In this document: positions 27,569 through 41,898 of the stretch, one piece after another
Layout: each line of letters begins with the position of its first letter
How positions within the stretch are numbered: the stretch's first letter is position 1
Program-made: the position numbers and the translations under genes
The notes under the pieces: model-generated
What the model was told of the DNA's origin: nothing
Seen by the model: only the letters and a program-made list of their open reading frames with translations
The model's database searches: none
Assembly: GCF_000661955.1 (NCBI RefSeq)
Contig: NZ_CP007597.1
Coordinates: 4,425,228 to 4,489,227 of the forward strand
DNA length: 64,000 bases
DNA from: Stenotrophomonas rhizophila
Lineage (GTDB): Bacteria; Pseudomonadota; Gammaproteobacteria; Xanthomonadales; Xanthomonadaceae
Direction of reading: 5' to 3'

Positions 27569-27970
27569 ATGCCGTCCTTGTCGTTCCGCCGCCTGCGGCG
27601 TTCCATTGGCCTTGTGGCCGTCATTCCCGCCCTGCTCGTACTGGCCGCCTGCCAGGCGCCGCCCATGGACGAGCAGGAAGCCGTGGGCACCCATGCCCAG
27701 AAGGCCGCCGAAGCCGCTGCGGCCCCGACCGATGAAACAGGCAAGGCGCTGGAAGCGCCGCCGGTCGGCAACTGCGACGCCACCCAGGTGCAGAGCCTGG
27801 TCGGCCAGGCCTATACCGACAAAATCGGCAGCCAGGCCCAGCAGGACGCCAGCGCCAAACAGCTGCGGGTGCTCAAGCCCAACGACATGACCACGATGGA
27901 GTTCGTCGGTGAACGACTGAACATCGAAGTGGACGAAAAGGGCGCGATCAGCGGCCTGCGCTGCGGCTGA
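27569..27970 (+). CDS. I78 family peptidase-inhibitor lipoprotein
   Basis: A 133-residue protein with an n-region rich in Arg, a lipobox (LVLAACQA), a linker rich in Ala/Glu and an I78 domain: NCDATQVQSLVGQAYTDKIG, LRVLKPNDMTTMEFVGERLN and a terminal RCG. GGAG before 27569 decides the start over an ATG five codons upstream. A strong terminator follows directly, so it is probably monocistronic. Confidence 0.85.
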   Translation: MPSLSFRRLRRSIGLVAVIPALLVLAACQAPPMDEQEAVGTHAQKAAEAAAAPTDETGKALEAPPVGNCDATQVQSLVGQAYTDKIGSQAQQDASAKQLRVLKPNDMTTMEFVGERLNIEVDEKGAISGLRCG

Positions 27971-27978
27971 ACAGGGAC

Positions 27979-28007
27979 GCCTGGAACCCCGGTTCCAGGC
28001 GGTTTTT
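27979..28007 (+). terminator. rho-independent terminator
   Basis: A perfect 10-bp stem (GCCTGGAACC and GGTTCCAGGC) with a 2-base CC spacer is followed by GGTTTTT. It lies 8 bp after the I78 stop and separates that gene from gltB. Confidence 0.9.
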
Positions 28008-28147
28008 GAAGGGGTTTGGTTGCGCCTGCAACCGTGTATTGCGGCGTTGCAGCAACTGTGATCTAGTCGAGTCATCCGGTGCCTCCAGATGCGCTCAACG
28101 GATTGAGCGGGGACGAGTGTCGCCGCTCACCCGACATTGAGGCAGAG

Positions 28148-32602
<4,455 letters not shown>

Positions 32603-32610
32603 CCGTCCAC

Positions 32611-34207
<1,597 letters not shown>

Positions 34208-34245
34208 CGCAGGACCGATGCAGCGGCCGCGTTATGCGCGGCGCC

Positions 34246-34270
34246 GTAGAGCCGGGCTCTGCCCGGCTGC
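34246..34270 (+). repeat. SMAG-type GTAG palindrome
   Basis: A single 25-bp copy with a GAGCCGGGCTCTGCCCGGC core, between gltD and a convergent small gene. Confidence 0.85.
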
Positions 34271-34272
34271 CC

Positions 34273-34563
34273 TTACGCCGCGTTCGACAACGGCGGGGCC
34301 GCACGCACCCCGGCCCGCTCGATTTCCAGCGCCAGCAGCAGTTCAATCTCGTCCAGCTGGTCGCGGATACGTCCATTGCTGGCGTCATCGGCATGATCGT
34401 TGTCGATGTGCGCGTCGAGCATGCGTGCCAGCCCAACCAGCAGCACGTCGGCATCGCCGCTGGCGGCATGCCGCAGCAGCCTACCCAGCGCGCGGATGCG
34501 GGCACTGCGATCCGCAGCAAGGGACTGGACCGACATGTCCTTGGGAACCTGGGAGAGAGCCAT
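34273..34563 (-). CDS. small protein of unknown function
   Basis: A 96-residue mainly helical, acidic protein. The ATG at 34563 has AGGA about 10 bases upstream; a GTG start 11 codons earlier is possible. No family or motif was recognised. It converges with gltD, with a repeat between. Confidence 0.5.
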   Translation of the reverse strand: MALSQVPKDMSVQSLAADRSARIRALGRLLRHAASGDADVLLVGLARMLDAHIDNDHADDASNGRIRDQLDEIELLLALEIERAGVRAAPPLSNAA

Positions 34564-34728
34564 GGCGGGTTTTCCTGATTGACTGACGACCTCCACTGTC
34601 GGTTATGGCCCGCTGCCGGGCTATGCAACTAATACGAAAATGCGTGAAGACGCGTGCCCGGGTTCGCAGTTCCGCAGCACGGGAAGCGACATAGAATGCC
34701 GATTGCCCCTCCCTACCGGATCATCCCC

Positions 34729-35601
34729 ATGCGCATCGGCCTGGCCGCCAACCGCCTGCACCACCACGACAAGCACGCCGCCCTGTTCCGCTGGCTGCGC
34801 GCCTGCGACAGTGGCCTGCGCGAGCTGGGCGTGGAGCTGCATGCGGTCGGGCGCACCTTCGATGCGATCCAGCGGCTGGGCTTCCTGCCCGATTTCGCCC
34901 CGCTCAAGCGCTATCCCAACGGGCGCGAGGGCGGCCTGATGAAGCTGGTGGCCGAAGTGGTCGGGATGGGCTCGCCCGAGCGCACCCTGGACGGGGCGAT
35001 CTACCTGATGGACCCGGTGGACCCGTCGTCGATCTTCCCCGAGGCCACCGCGCTCAAGCGCCAGTGCGTGATCCACGGCAAACCGTTCATTTCCACCGTG
35101 GCCACCGCGCGCGACTGGGTGGAAGTGGAGCGCGTGCACGCGGGGCTGGCCGCCGATCCGGGTGCCGACGACCTGCATGCGTTCGAACGGCAGACCCTGG
35201 CCCTGATTGCGCACGACGCCATGAAGCCGGCCATCCTGGCCTTTGCCGACGAGCACTTCGACCTGCTCTCACGCTTCGCCCACCGCGTGGGCACCGGCAC
35301 CACCGGCCAGCGCCTCAACGAGCTGGCCTGGAGCCGCGGCTGGCCGCAGGACCAGGCCTGGGTGCAGCGCTACCAGAGCGGCCCGATGGGCGGCGACGCG
35401 CAGATCGCCGACCGCGTACTGGAAGGCCACTGCCAGCGCGCGATCTTCTTCGAAGACCCGCACGTGGCCCGCCAGCACGAGGCCGACATCCAACTACTGG
35501 AACGCGCCGTCACCACCGTCACCGACCAGGCCGTGTGCATCACCGCCCCCCGCGTGGCCGCCCGCTGGGCGCAGGCCGCCACCGCCCGCGCCACCCGGTA
35601 G
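34729..35601 (+). CDS. methylglyoxal synthase with two tandem domains (first degenerate)
   Basis: A 290-residue protein, about twice the usual length. Residues from about 155 form a complete methylglyoxal synthase domain, which turns dihydroxyacetone phosphate into methylglyoxal: AHDAMK (H162, D163, K166), GTGTTG (188-193), SGPMGGD with catalytic Asp223, and FFEDP. Residues 1-145 resemble the same fold (IYLMDPVDPSSIF and ISTVATARDW match late segments of the family) but lack GTTG and the GGD aspartate. The first copy is probably structural or regulatory. An ATG at 34696 is a possible earlier start. The stop TAG is part of the following repeat. Confidence 0.85.
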   Translation: MRIGLAANRLHHHDKHAALFRWLRACDSGLRELGVELHAVGRTFDAIQRLGFLPDFAPLKRYPNGREGGLMKLVAEVVGMGSPERTLDGAIYLMDPVDPSSIFPEATALKRQCVIHGKPFISTVATARDWVEVERVHAGLAADPGADDLHAFERQTLALIAHDAMKPAILAFADEHFDLLSRFAHRVGTGTTGQRLNELAWSRGWPQDQAWVQRYQSGPMGGDAQIADRVLEGHCQRAIFFEDPHVARQHEADIQLLERAVTTVTDQAVCITAPRVAARWAQAATARATR

Positions 35602-35851
35602 GTACCGACCGTTGGTCGGTACGGAAGATACCGGTAGTGCCGGCCGCTGGCCGGCAACCTCGGGGGCCTGGATGTCATGGGCAGCCGACCAACGGTCGGC
35701 TCTACCCACCGGGCTAGGCAGCCGACCAACGGTCGGCTCTACCACCGGGCTACGCAGCCGACCAACGGTCGGCTCTACCCTCCGGGCTGCGCAGCCGACC
35801 AACGGTCGGCTCTACCACCGGGCTGCGCAGCCGACCAACGGTCGGCTCTAC
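35598..35851. repeat. seven-copy SMAG-type repeat array
   Basis: Copies at 35598-35622 and 35634-35658 (plus orientation) and five opposite ones at 35681-35705, 35718-35742, 35754-35778, 35791-35815 and 35827-35851. The last five are almost identical and 36-37 bp apart. Both flanking convergent genes end in the TAG of the outermost copies. It occupies the whole 246-bp gap. Confidence 0.92.
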
Positions 35852-36636
35852 GGGGTGGGGGTCAGCAGTTGCCGCAACGTGGCCTTCAACCGCCGTCCTT
35901 CGGCCTGGAAATAATCGCGCTCCTGCCGCCACGCCGGAAAACGCTGCTCCACCTCGGCCCAGAAGGCCGGCGAGTGGTTGGCCTGGATCAGGTGGCAGAG
36001 TTCGTGCACCAGCACGTACTCGAAGGCCGATGACCGGCCCAGTACCAGCGCCAGGTCCAGGGCCATACTGCCGTCGGGCGCCAACGAGCCCCATTGCGAG
36101 GACATCACCTTCAGGCGCAGCCGTGCCGGTGCGCGCGGCAGCGCGGGCAGGTAGCGCGGCAACCACTGGCCCACATCGGCGCGGGTCTGTGCTTCGTAGA
36201 ATTCGCGCAGGGTGCGGCGCAGCGTGGCGTCGGTACCGCGCGCCGGCCAGTGCAGGCAGGCCCCCTCGCCGTCCACGTGCATGTGCGCGAAGCGACCGCT
36301 TTCCCACCGCAACGGCAGCAGCGCACCGCGCAACGGCAACACGCCGGGCTCGCCGATCACGAGCGGGGGCGGCAGGTTCTGCGCCTGGTAGCTGCGCAGC
36401 TGCGTGGACAACCAGTCGCGGTGTTGTTCGAGAAAACGCTCGCCCATCACCAGGCTGGCCCGCGGCGGCAGCGTCAGGCGCACGCCCCGCTCGTCGACGC
36501 TGAGCTTGATCCGCCGCGCACGCGGATCGCGCACGCGCAGCACGTCGATCTCGGCATCTTCCAGCCGCAGTCGAACCGTGTCGCGCTGCAGGGTGGGGGC
36601 AGCCGGCGAAATGAGGCGGCGGAGGAATCCGGACAT
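35848..36636 (-). CDS. YgjP-like (DUF45) metallopeptidase
   Basis: A 262-residue protein with an HExxH zinc motif in VLVHELCHLIQANHSPAFW. The preceding SSQWGSLAPDG stretch is also typical of the DUF45/YgjP group. No signal peptide is seen, so it is probably cytoplasmic. The substrate is unknown. The ATG at 36636 is chosen because the upstream extension is low-complexity. The stop codon, TAG, is the head of a repeat copy. Confidence 0.83.
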   Translation of the reverse strand: MSGFLRRLISPAAPTLQRDTVRLRLEDAEIDVLRVRDPRARRIKLSVDERGVRLTLPPRASLVMGERFLEQHRDWLSTQLRSYQAQNLPPPLVIGEPGVLPLRGALLPLRWESGRFAHMHVDGEGACLHWPARGTDATLRRTLREFYEAQTRADVGQWLPRYLPALPRAPARLRLKVMSSQWGSLAPDGSMALDLALVLGRSSAFEYVLVHELCHLIQANHSPAFWAEVEQRFPAWRQERDYFQAEGRRLKATLRQLLTPTP

Positions 36637-36709
36637 GGGTACAGCATAGCGCCGGCAGTGACCGGCGCATGACTGCGCGCTGTTCAGGGCGCTGCCAGGT
36701 ACCCAGAAC

Positions 36710-36870
36710 GTAGAGCGGGGCTCTGCCCCGCTGCCTTTCCGGGCGGGTGCCACGTGCGTGAAGCAGCGGGGCAGAGCCCCGCTCTACCTGCTCTGGTACC
36801 GGGCGGAATCAGCGGGGCAGAGCCCCGTTCTACCGGGTGCGTGAAGCAGCGGGGCAGAGCCCCGCTCTAC
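36710..36870. repeat. four SMAG-type palindromes
   Basis: Copies at 36710-36734 (plus) and 36763-36787, 36809-36833 and 36846-36870 (minus), all with an AGCGGGGCTCTGCCCCGC-type core. They lie between the YgjP-like gene's promoter side and the end of rdgC. Confidence 0.9.
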
Positions 36871-36887
36871 GCGGTGGCGCCGGTGGC

Positions 36888-37793
36888 TCAGTCGGCCTTG
36901 CTGAGCTTGAAGGCCTCTTCCAGCAGCAGGAACAGGCGCCGTACTTCGCCGCTCTGCAGGGCGAAACGGGCGTCCAGTTCGGCGCGGCGGCCGTCGTCGT
37001 CGGCGTGTTCGAGCTGGTCCAGCGCGCCGTCCAGGAACTTCAGCTTGCGCACGATCAGGTCGTCGCCCAGCACGAAGGACAGGTTGTCCTCGAACACCAG
37101 CGCCAGCTTGGTCACCTGCTTGCCGGCATCCAGGTGCTTGTCGATCTCGTCGCAGCGCAGTTCCTGGTGCTGGCACTTGACCACCGCACCGCCCTCGGCC
37201 GGGTCCTTCATCTCGCACTCTTCGCCCAGGCTCAGCCCGGTGGGCAGTTCCTCACCGGCAATCCAGCCGGTCAGGATCGAGCGCGGGGCCACTTCGGCGT
37301 TGAGCGGCATCGCCGGGAAGCTGCCGAGCAGGCCACGGATGTCGGACATCACGTTCTCGCCGGTCTTGCGGCTGGAACTGTCCACCGCCACGTAGCCGTG
37401 GGTCAGGTCGATCAGGGCGTCGGTGCGCGAGCTCTTCACGAAGGCGCGCGGCATCAGTTCGTGCAGCAGGTCGTCCTTGAGGCGCTTGCGCTCGCGGCCG
37501 CCGGGCTTGCGCCCTTCCTTCTCTTCGATCTCCTCGAGCTTGCGCGCCAGCAGGTCGTTGACCACCGCGCCCGGCAGGATCTTGTCCTCGCCGCCCACGG
37601 TGAGCCACAGCGCATCGCCGATGCGGTGCGAGAACACGGTCTTTTCCTCGCGGCCGAACGGCGAGATGAAGCCACGCGAATTCATTTCAAGCGGACCCAC
37701 CGGCTTGAGCAGCACCTGCGGCAGCAGGGTGTCTACTTCGGAAAAGTCGGTGGCGGTCGGGAAGCGGAACAGCGTCAGGTTGCGAAAGAACAT
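36888..37793 (-). CDS. rdgC: recombination-associated protein RdgC
   Basis: A 301-residue DNA-binding protein that forms a ring and modulates RecA. The N-terminus MFFRNLTLFRF and the central LLTVGG-type and IRGLLGSFPAMPLNA segments match the RdgC family over the full length. The ATG at 37793 gives the usual start. It lies 46 bp downstream of ttcA on the same strand. Confidence 0.95.
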   Translation of the reverse strand: MFFRNLTLFRFPTATDFSEVDTLLPQVLLKPVGPLEMNSRGFISPFGREEKTVFSHRIGDALWLTVGGEDKILPGAVVNDLLARKLEEIEEKEGRKPGGRERKRLKDDLLHELMPRAFVKSSRTDALIDLTHGYVAVDSSSRKTGENVMSDIRGLLGSFPAMPLNAEVAPRSILTGWIAGEELPTGLSLGEECEMKDPAEGGAVVKCQHQELRCDEIDKHLDAGKQVTKLALVFEDNLSFVLGDDLIVRKLKFLDGALDQLEHADDDGRRAELDARFALQSGEVRRLFLLLEEAFKLSKAD

Positions 37794-37839
37794 GGAAGTC
37801 CGAAGTAGGTCGTGAAGGGAAGGCGGGGCGGTGGGCGGC

Positions 37840-38754
37840 TCAGGCCGGCCCGGGCGCGCCGCCGATGTCGGGGGTGTCGTCGGCCCAGGCCGACGGCGGG
37901 GACGGCACGGCGGTGGCCGGGCTTCGGGCCAGCGCCATGAAATCGAACAGGGCCGGGTCGGCCAGCTGCGACGGCTCGACGGTGCCCAGCGCGCGGGCGA
38001 TCTGGTCGATGCGGCCGGGGTGCTGCTGCTCCCACTGCTGCAGCATCTGGCCCACCTGGCGGCGTTGCAGGTTGTCCTGGCTGCCACACAGGTTGCACGG
38101 AATGATCGGGAATGCGCGGGCCTGCGCATACGCGCGGATGTCGTCCTCGGCCACGTAGGCCAGCGGGCGGATCACCACGTGCTGGCCGTCGTCGCTGCGC
38201 AGCTTGGGCGGCATGGCCGACAGCTTGGCGTGGTGGAACAGGTTGAGGAAAAAGGTGGCCACGCTGTCATCGCGGTGGTGGCCCAGGGCGATCTTGCTGA
38301 AGCCGTTTTCCGCCGCGTGGCGGTACAGCGCGCCGCGCCGCAGCCGCGAGCACAGCGAACACATCGTGCGCCCTTCCGGAATGACCCGGCTGACCACCGA
38401 ATAGGTGTCCTGCTCGATGATCTGGTAGGCCACGCCGATCGATTCCAGGTACTGCGGCAGCACGTGCGCGGGAAAGTCCGGCTGCTTCTGGTCCAGGTTG
38501 ACCGCCACCAGCTCGAAGCGCACCGGCGCCTTCTTCTGCAGCTGCAGCAGCACGTCCAGCAGGGTGTAACTGTCCTTGCCGCCGGACAGGCACACCATCA
38601 CCTTGTCGCCGTCGGCGATCATGCCGAAGTCGGCAATGGCCTGGCCCACCTGGCGGCGCAGGCGCCGCGCCAGCTTGTCCTGCACGGCGTCGGCCGCGCG
38701 CGGATCGCGGGCGCGCGGGACGGGATCGGGCAGGCGGATGACGGCGGAATGCAT
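37840..38754 (-). CDS. ttcA: tRNA 2-thiocytidine synthase TtcA
   Basis: A 304-residue enzyme that makes 2-thiocytidine at tRNA position 32. The PP-loop ATP site is SGGKDS, and the two CxxC pairs that hold the iron-sulfur cluster are CSLC and CNLC. A C-terminal tail of about 30 residues is Pro/Ala-rich and variable. It is divergent from the YdcH-like gene. Confidence 0.95.
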   Translation of the reverse strand: MHSAVIRLPDPVPRARDPRAADAVQDKLARRLRRQVGQAIADFGMIADGDKVMVCLSGGKDSYTLLDVLLQLQKKAPVRFELVAVNLDQKQPDFPAHVLPQYLESIGVAYQIIEQDTYSVVSRVIPEGRTMCSLCSRLRRGALYRHAAENGFSKIALGHHRDDSVATFFLNLFHHAKLSAMPPKLRSDDGQHVVIRPLAYVAEDDIRAYAQARAFPIIPCNLCGSQDNLQRRQVGQMLQQWEQQHPGRIDQIARALGTVEPSQLADPALFDFMALARSPATAVPSPPSAWADDTPDIGGAPGPA

Positions 38755-38850
38755 GGTGTCATTCTACCGGCTGGGGGGCACCCTCACAGGGACCCCGTCG
38801 TGACTGCGTTCACTCCCGGGCGTCATCGCAGATGTGTATGCTCGACAGCT

Positions 38851-39054
38851 GTGGATACCCTCACACCCGAGCAGATCAGTGTCCGTCTTGCCGAACTCCG
38901 GCAGGAACACCGCGTGCTGGACGAGCAGATCCAGCGCATGGCCGCCAACGGCGAAGACGAACTGGAAGCCAAGCGCCTGAAGCGGCGCAAGCTGCAGTTG
39001 AAGGACTGCATCGCCAAGCTGGCGGACATGCTGATTCCAGACGAACCCGCGTAG
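38851..39054 (+). CDS. YdcH/DUF465 family small protein
   Basis: A 67-residue helical protein from a GTG start. The LRQEHRVLDEQI part followed by a KRLKRRKLQLKDCI segment is typical of DUF465 (YdcH). Its function is not established. The stop TAG is the head of the adjacent repeat. Confidence 0.78.
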   Translation: MDTLTPEQISVRLAELRQEHRVLDEQIQRMAANGEDELEAKRLKRRKLQLKDCIAKLADMLIPDEPA

Positions 39055-39132
39055 AGCCGACCGTTGGTCGGCTGCGGTTGGTCCCGATCCCCGCCGATGT
39101 TCCGGGGGTAGAGCCGACCGTTGGTCGGCTGC
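39051..39132 (+). repeat. two SMAG-type palindromes within a duplicated ~57-bp unit
   Basis: Copies at 39051-39075 and 39108-39132 share the core GAGCCGACCGTTGGTCGGC. The sequences after them (GGTTGGTCCCGATCCCCGCC and GGTCCGTCGCGATGCCCGCC) are also related, so the unit of duplication is about 57 bp. Confidence 0.88.
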
Positions 39133-39195
39133 GGTCCGTCGCGATGCCCGCCGATGGTGCGGTCGGACGGATGCGCCTCCGCGCATCCGCTTCCG

Positions 39196-41898
39196 TCAAT
39201 CCGTGCTGACCGGTTCTTCCGGCTTGGCCGCTTCCGGGCTCACCCGTTCGATGGTGTGGCGCAGCTCGCGGCCGAGGATGAACTTGGCGTCCTTGGCCCA
39301 CGCGTCCAGGCGGTCGTCGAACAATAGCTTGCTGTTCTCGTCCGGCCACACCAGGCGCAGTTCGCGCAGCTTCTGGATGAAGCCGCGGAACAGCGTGCGA
39401 TCGAAGAACTCCGGCGCGGCCGGGGCATAGAGCAGGCTCAGGCGCTGGGCGGCCTGCTGGCACAGGCTTTCCAGCTCGGCCGCACCCAGCGTGCCGGGGC
39501 CGTTCTTCACCAGCACCGAGATGGCGATGTAATAGCGCTCGAATGCCTGCTGCAGCGAATGGCCGATGGCACGCAGGCGGAACACTTCATCGGTCTGCCC
39601 GGTATTGCGCGCCAGGATGCCACCGTCGTCGTCGTTGACGTTCTGCAGCAGCCCTTCGCGCACGAACACGTTGATGGTCTGCTCGATGCGCTGGGCAAAC
39701 TCTTCCTCGGTCCACGGCAGGAACAGCTCGGCCTGCAGGAACGGGTACACCGTGCGGCCCAGCTGGACCAGGCCGGTGCGGCTCATGCGGCGGTTGTTCT
39801 GGAAGCAGCACGCCACCCACGACGACGCGGTGAACAGGTGGATGACGTTGTTGCGGAAGTAGCTGAGCAGCACCGCGGTGTCGCCGCTGACGCTGAGCAC
39901 GTCGCCCAGCGGGTGCTTGATGCGGGTGAGGACGTTGATTTCCTCGGCGTGGGCGATGATGCGGTCCGGCGAATGCGGGGTCACCGTGACCCGGTCCGAG
40001 TACGGCATTTCAACCAGCAGGGTCTTGCACAGCTCGATCTGCGCGATCAGGTCGGCTTCGCCCATCGCGTGCTTGGGCGTGGACAGCAGCGCCAGCGCCA
40101 GCAGGTTGATCGGATTGACGTCGGCGGCGCCGTTGATGTGCACCTGGATGCGTTCGGCCAGGTGGTCGACGGTGCCCGACAGCCACGACGGTTTCTCGTC
40201 TTCGCTGACCGGCTGGCCGTTCCAGTCCGGCGCCTGCTGGGCGAGCACGTCGTTGAGCGCGATCGGCTCGCCGAAGTTGACCACCACCTGCCCGTAATTC
40301 TGCTTGAGCACCTTGGGAATGGACCACAGCAACGACCAGATCGATTCCTTTTCCTTCGGCCGGCCGGACAGTTCGTCCAGGTAGCTGCCGCCTTCCATCA
40401 GCTTTTCATAGCCGATGTAGACCGGCTGGAACAGCACCGGCTTGCGCGGCTGGCGCAGGAACGCGCGCAGCGTCATCGAGATCATGCCGCCCTTGGGCTG
40501 CAGCAGGCGCCCGGTACGCGAGCGACCGCCTTCGACGAAGTACTCGATTGAATAGCCACCGGCCACCAGCTGGGCCACGTACTCGCTGAGCACCGCCGAG
40601 TACAGCGCATTGCCGCGGATCGAGCGGCGGATGAAGAACGCACCGCCCTTGCGCAGCAGCGTGCCGACCACCGGCAGATTCAGGTTGATGCCGGCCACGA
40701 TGTGCGGCGGCACGATACCCCGGTCGTACAGCAGGTAGGACAGCAGCAGGTAGTCCATGTGGCTGCGGTGGCTGGGCACGTAGACCACTTCGTGCCCGGG
40801 CGCCGCCGCCTTGAACTTGTCCAGGTGATGGACCAGCACGCCGGCGTAGATACGGTTCCAGACATGGCTGAGCATGAAGCTGGCCGAACGCACCACCGGG
40901 CTGGAATAGTCCGCGGCGATTTCCCAAGCGTAGGCATGCGCCTTCTTCCAGGCATCGGCCGGCTTGGAGTTGTCGCGCTTGGCCTGCGAGGCGATTGCCT
41001 CGCGCACGGTATCGGCGTCCAGCACCTTGTCCACCAGCAGGCGGCGGGTGGACAGGTCCGGCCCGATCACCGACTCGCGGATGCGGCGGAAATGGGTACG
41101 CAGCACACGCTGCAGCTTGCGCACGGTGCGCTCGGGGTCCAGCCCCTCGTCGATCGTGCTGCGCAGCGAGATCGGCGGGGCGAACCGCACGATGGTGCTG
41201 CGGCCGTTGAGCAGCACGGCCAGCAGGCGGCGGAAGCGGCCCACCAGCGCCCAGTTTTCCGAGAACAGCACCGCGAACCAGCCGCTCTGCTTGTCCGGGG
41301 CGCGGCCGACGAAGATCGACACCGGCACCAGGTGCACGTCCAGCTCATCGCGCGCGCGATGGGCCTGCAGCACCTTGGCCAGCGAATCGGAATGGGTCTT
41401 GGCGCCACGCTGCTCGGGAATCAGCGAGTTGCTGCTGCTCCGCCGCGACAGCGCCACGTAGGCGCGCTTGCGCCCGGTGGGGTCGCCGGCGATGGGCACC
41501 AGCGGCGACGGCAGGCCGGCCTCGCGGCAGGCCTTGTCCAGGATCAGCGCGTTGGACAACCCGTAGTCTTCCAGCACGTAGACCACCGGGCGGCCGTCGT
41601 TGTACTGGCCGGGGTGTTCGGGTTCGATCTTCAGCGACAGCCACGGCTCGACCAGGCGGCCAAGCAGGCGCGCCCACCACGGGCGGCGGCCAACCGGGGC
41701 GCGGGTGCCGGGCACGATCGCGGCGGGCGCGACGCTGTCCGGGTCGACCTCGGCAGAGGGGGCAGCCGTCGCCTGGCCGGGATCGGCCGGGGCGCCGGTG
41801 GCGGCCACGCTGTCGGGCGACGCGGACGAAGCGTCCGGGGTCTTGGGCGGCTCTTCGCCGGGGAAAGGCAGGGGATTCTGGTTCGGCATCGGCTTCAT
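39196..41898 (-). CDS. plsB: glycerol-3-phosphate 1-O-acyltransferase PlsB
   Basis: A 900-residue membrane-associated acyltransferase that makes lysophosphatidate, the first step of phospholipid synthesis. The acyltransferase H(x4)D motif is HRSHMD at about residues 377-382; the GAFFIRRS and YSIEYFVEGGRSRTG blocks follow. An N-terminal extension of about 75 residues is Pro/Ala-rich. The start overlaps the stop of the upstream lipoprotein gene by one base (TAATG). Confidence 0.95.
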   Translation of the reverse strand: MKPMPNQNPLPFPGEEPPKTPDASSASPDSVAATGAPADPGQATAAPSAEVDPDSVAPAAIVPGTRAPVGRRPWWARLLGRLVEPWLSLKIEPEHPGQYNDGRPVVYVLEDYGLSNALILDKACREAGLPSPLVPIAGDPTGRKRAYVALSRRSSSNSLIPEQRGAKTHSDSLAKVLQAHRARDELDVHLVPVSIFVGRAPDKQSGWFAVLFSENWALVGRFRRLLAVLLNGRSTIVRFAPPISLRSTIDEGLDPERTVRKLQRVLRTHFRRIRESVIGPDLSTRRLLVDKVLDADTVREAIASQAKRDNSKPADAWKKAHAYAWEIAADYSSPVVRSASFMLSHVWNRIYAGVLVHHLDKFKAAAPGHEVVYVPSHRSHMDYLLLSYLLYDRGIVPPHIVAGINLNLPVVGTLLRKGGAFFIRRSIRGNALYSAVLSEYVAQLVAGGYSIEYFVEGGRSRTGRLLQPKGGMISMTLRAFLRQPRKPVLFQPVYIGYEKLMEGGSYLDELSGRPKEKESIWSLLWSIPKVLKQNYGQVVVNFGEPIALNDVLAQQAPDWNGQPVSEDEKPSWLSGTVDHLAERIQVHINGAADVNPINLLALALLSTPKHAMGEADLIAQIELCKTLLVEMPYSDRVTVTPHSPDRIIAHAEEINVLTRIKHPLGDVLSVSGDTAVLLSYFRNNVIHLFTASSWVACCFQNNRRMSRTGLVQLGRTVYPFLQAELFLPWTEEEFAQRIEQTINVFVREGLLQNVNDDDGGILARNTGQTDEVFRLRAIGHSLQQAFERYYIAISVLVKNGPGTLGAAELESLCQQAAQRLSLLYAPAAPEFFDRTLFRGFIQKLRELRLVWPDENSKLLFDDRLDAWAKDAKFILGRELRHTIERVSPEAAKPEEPVSTD

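Noticed and set aside
35681..35851. CRISPR-like array
   Set aside because: Repeats are palindromic 25-mers with spacers of about 12 bp that resemble each other; single copies occur all over the window, and no cas genes are present.
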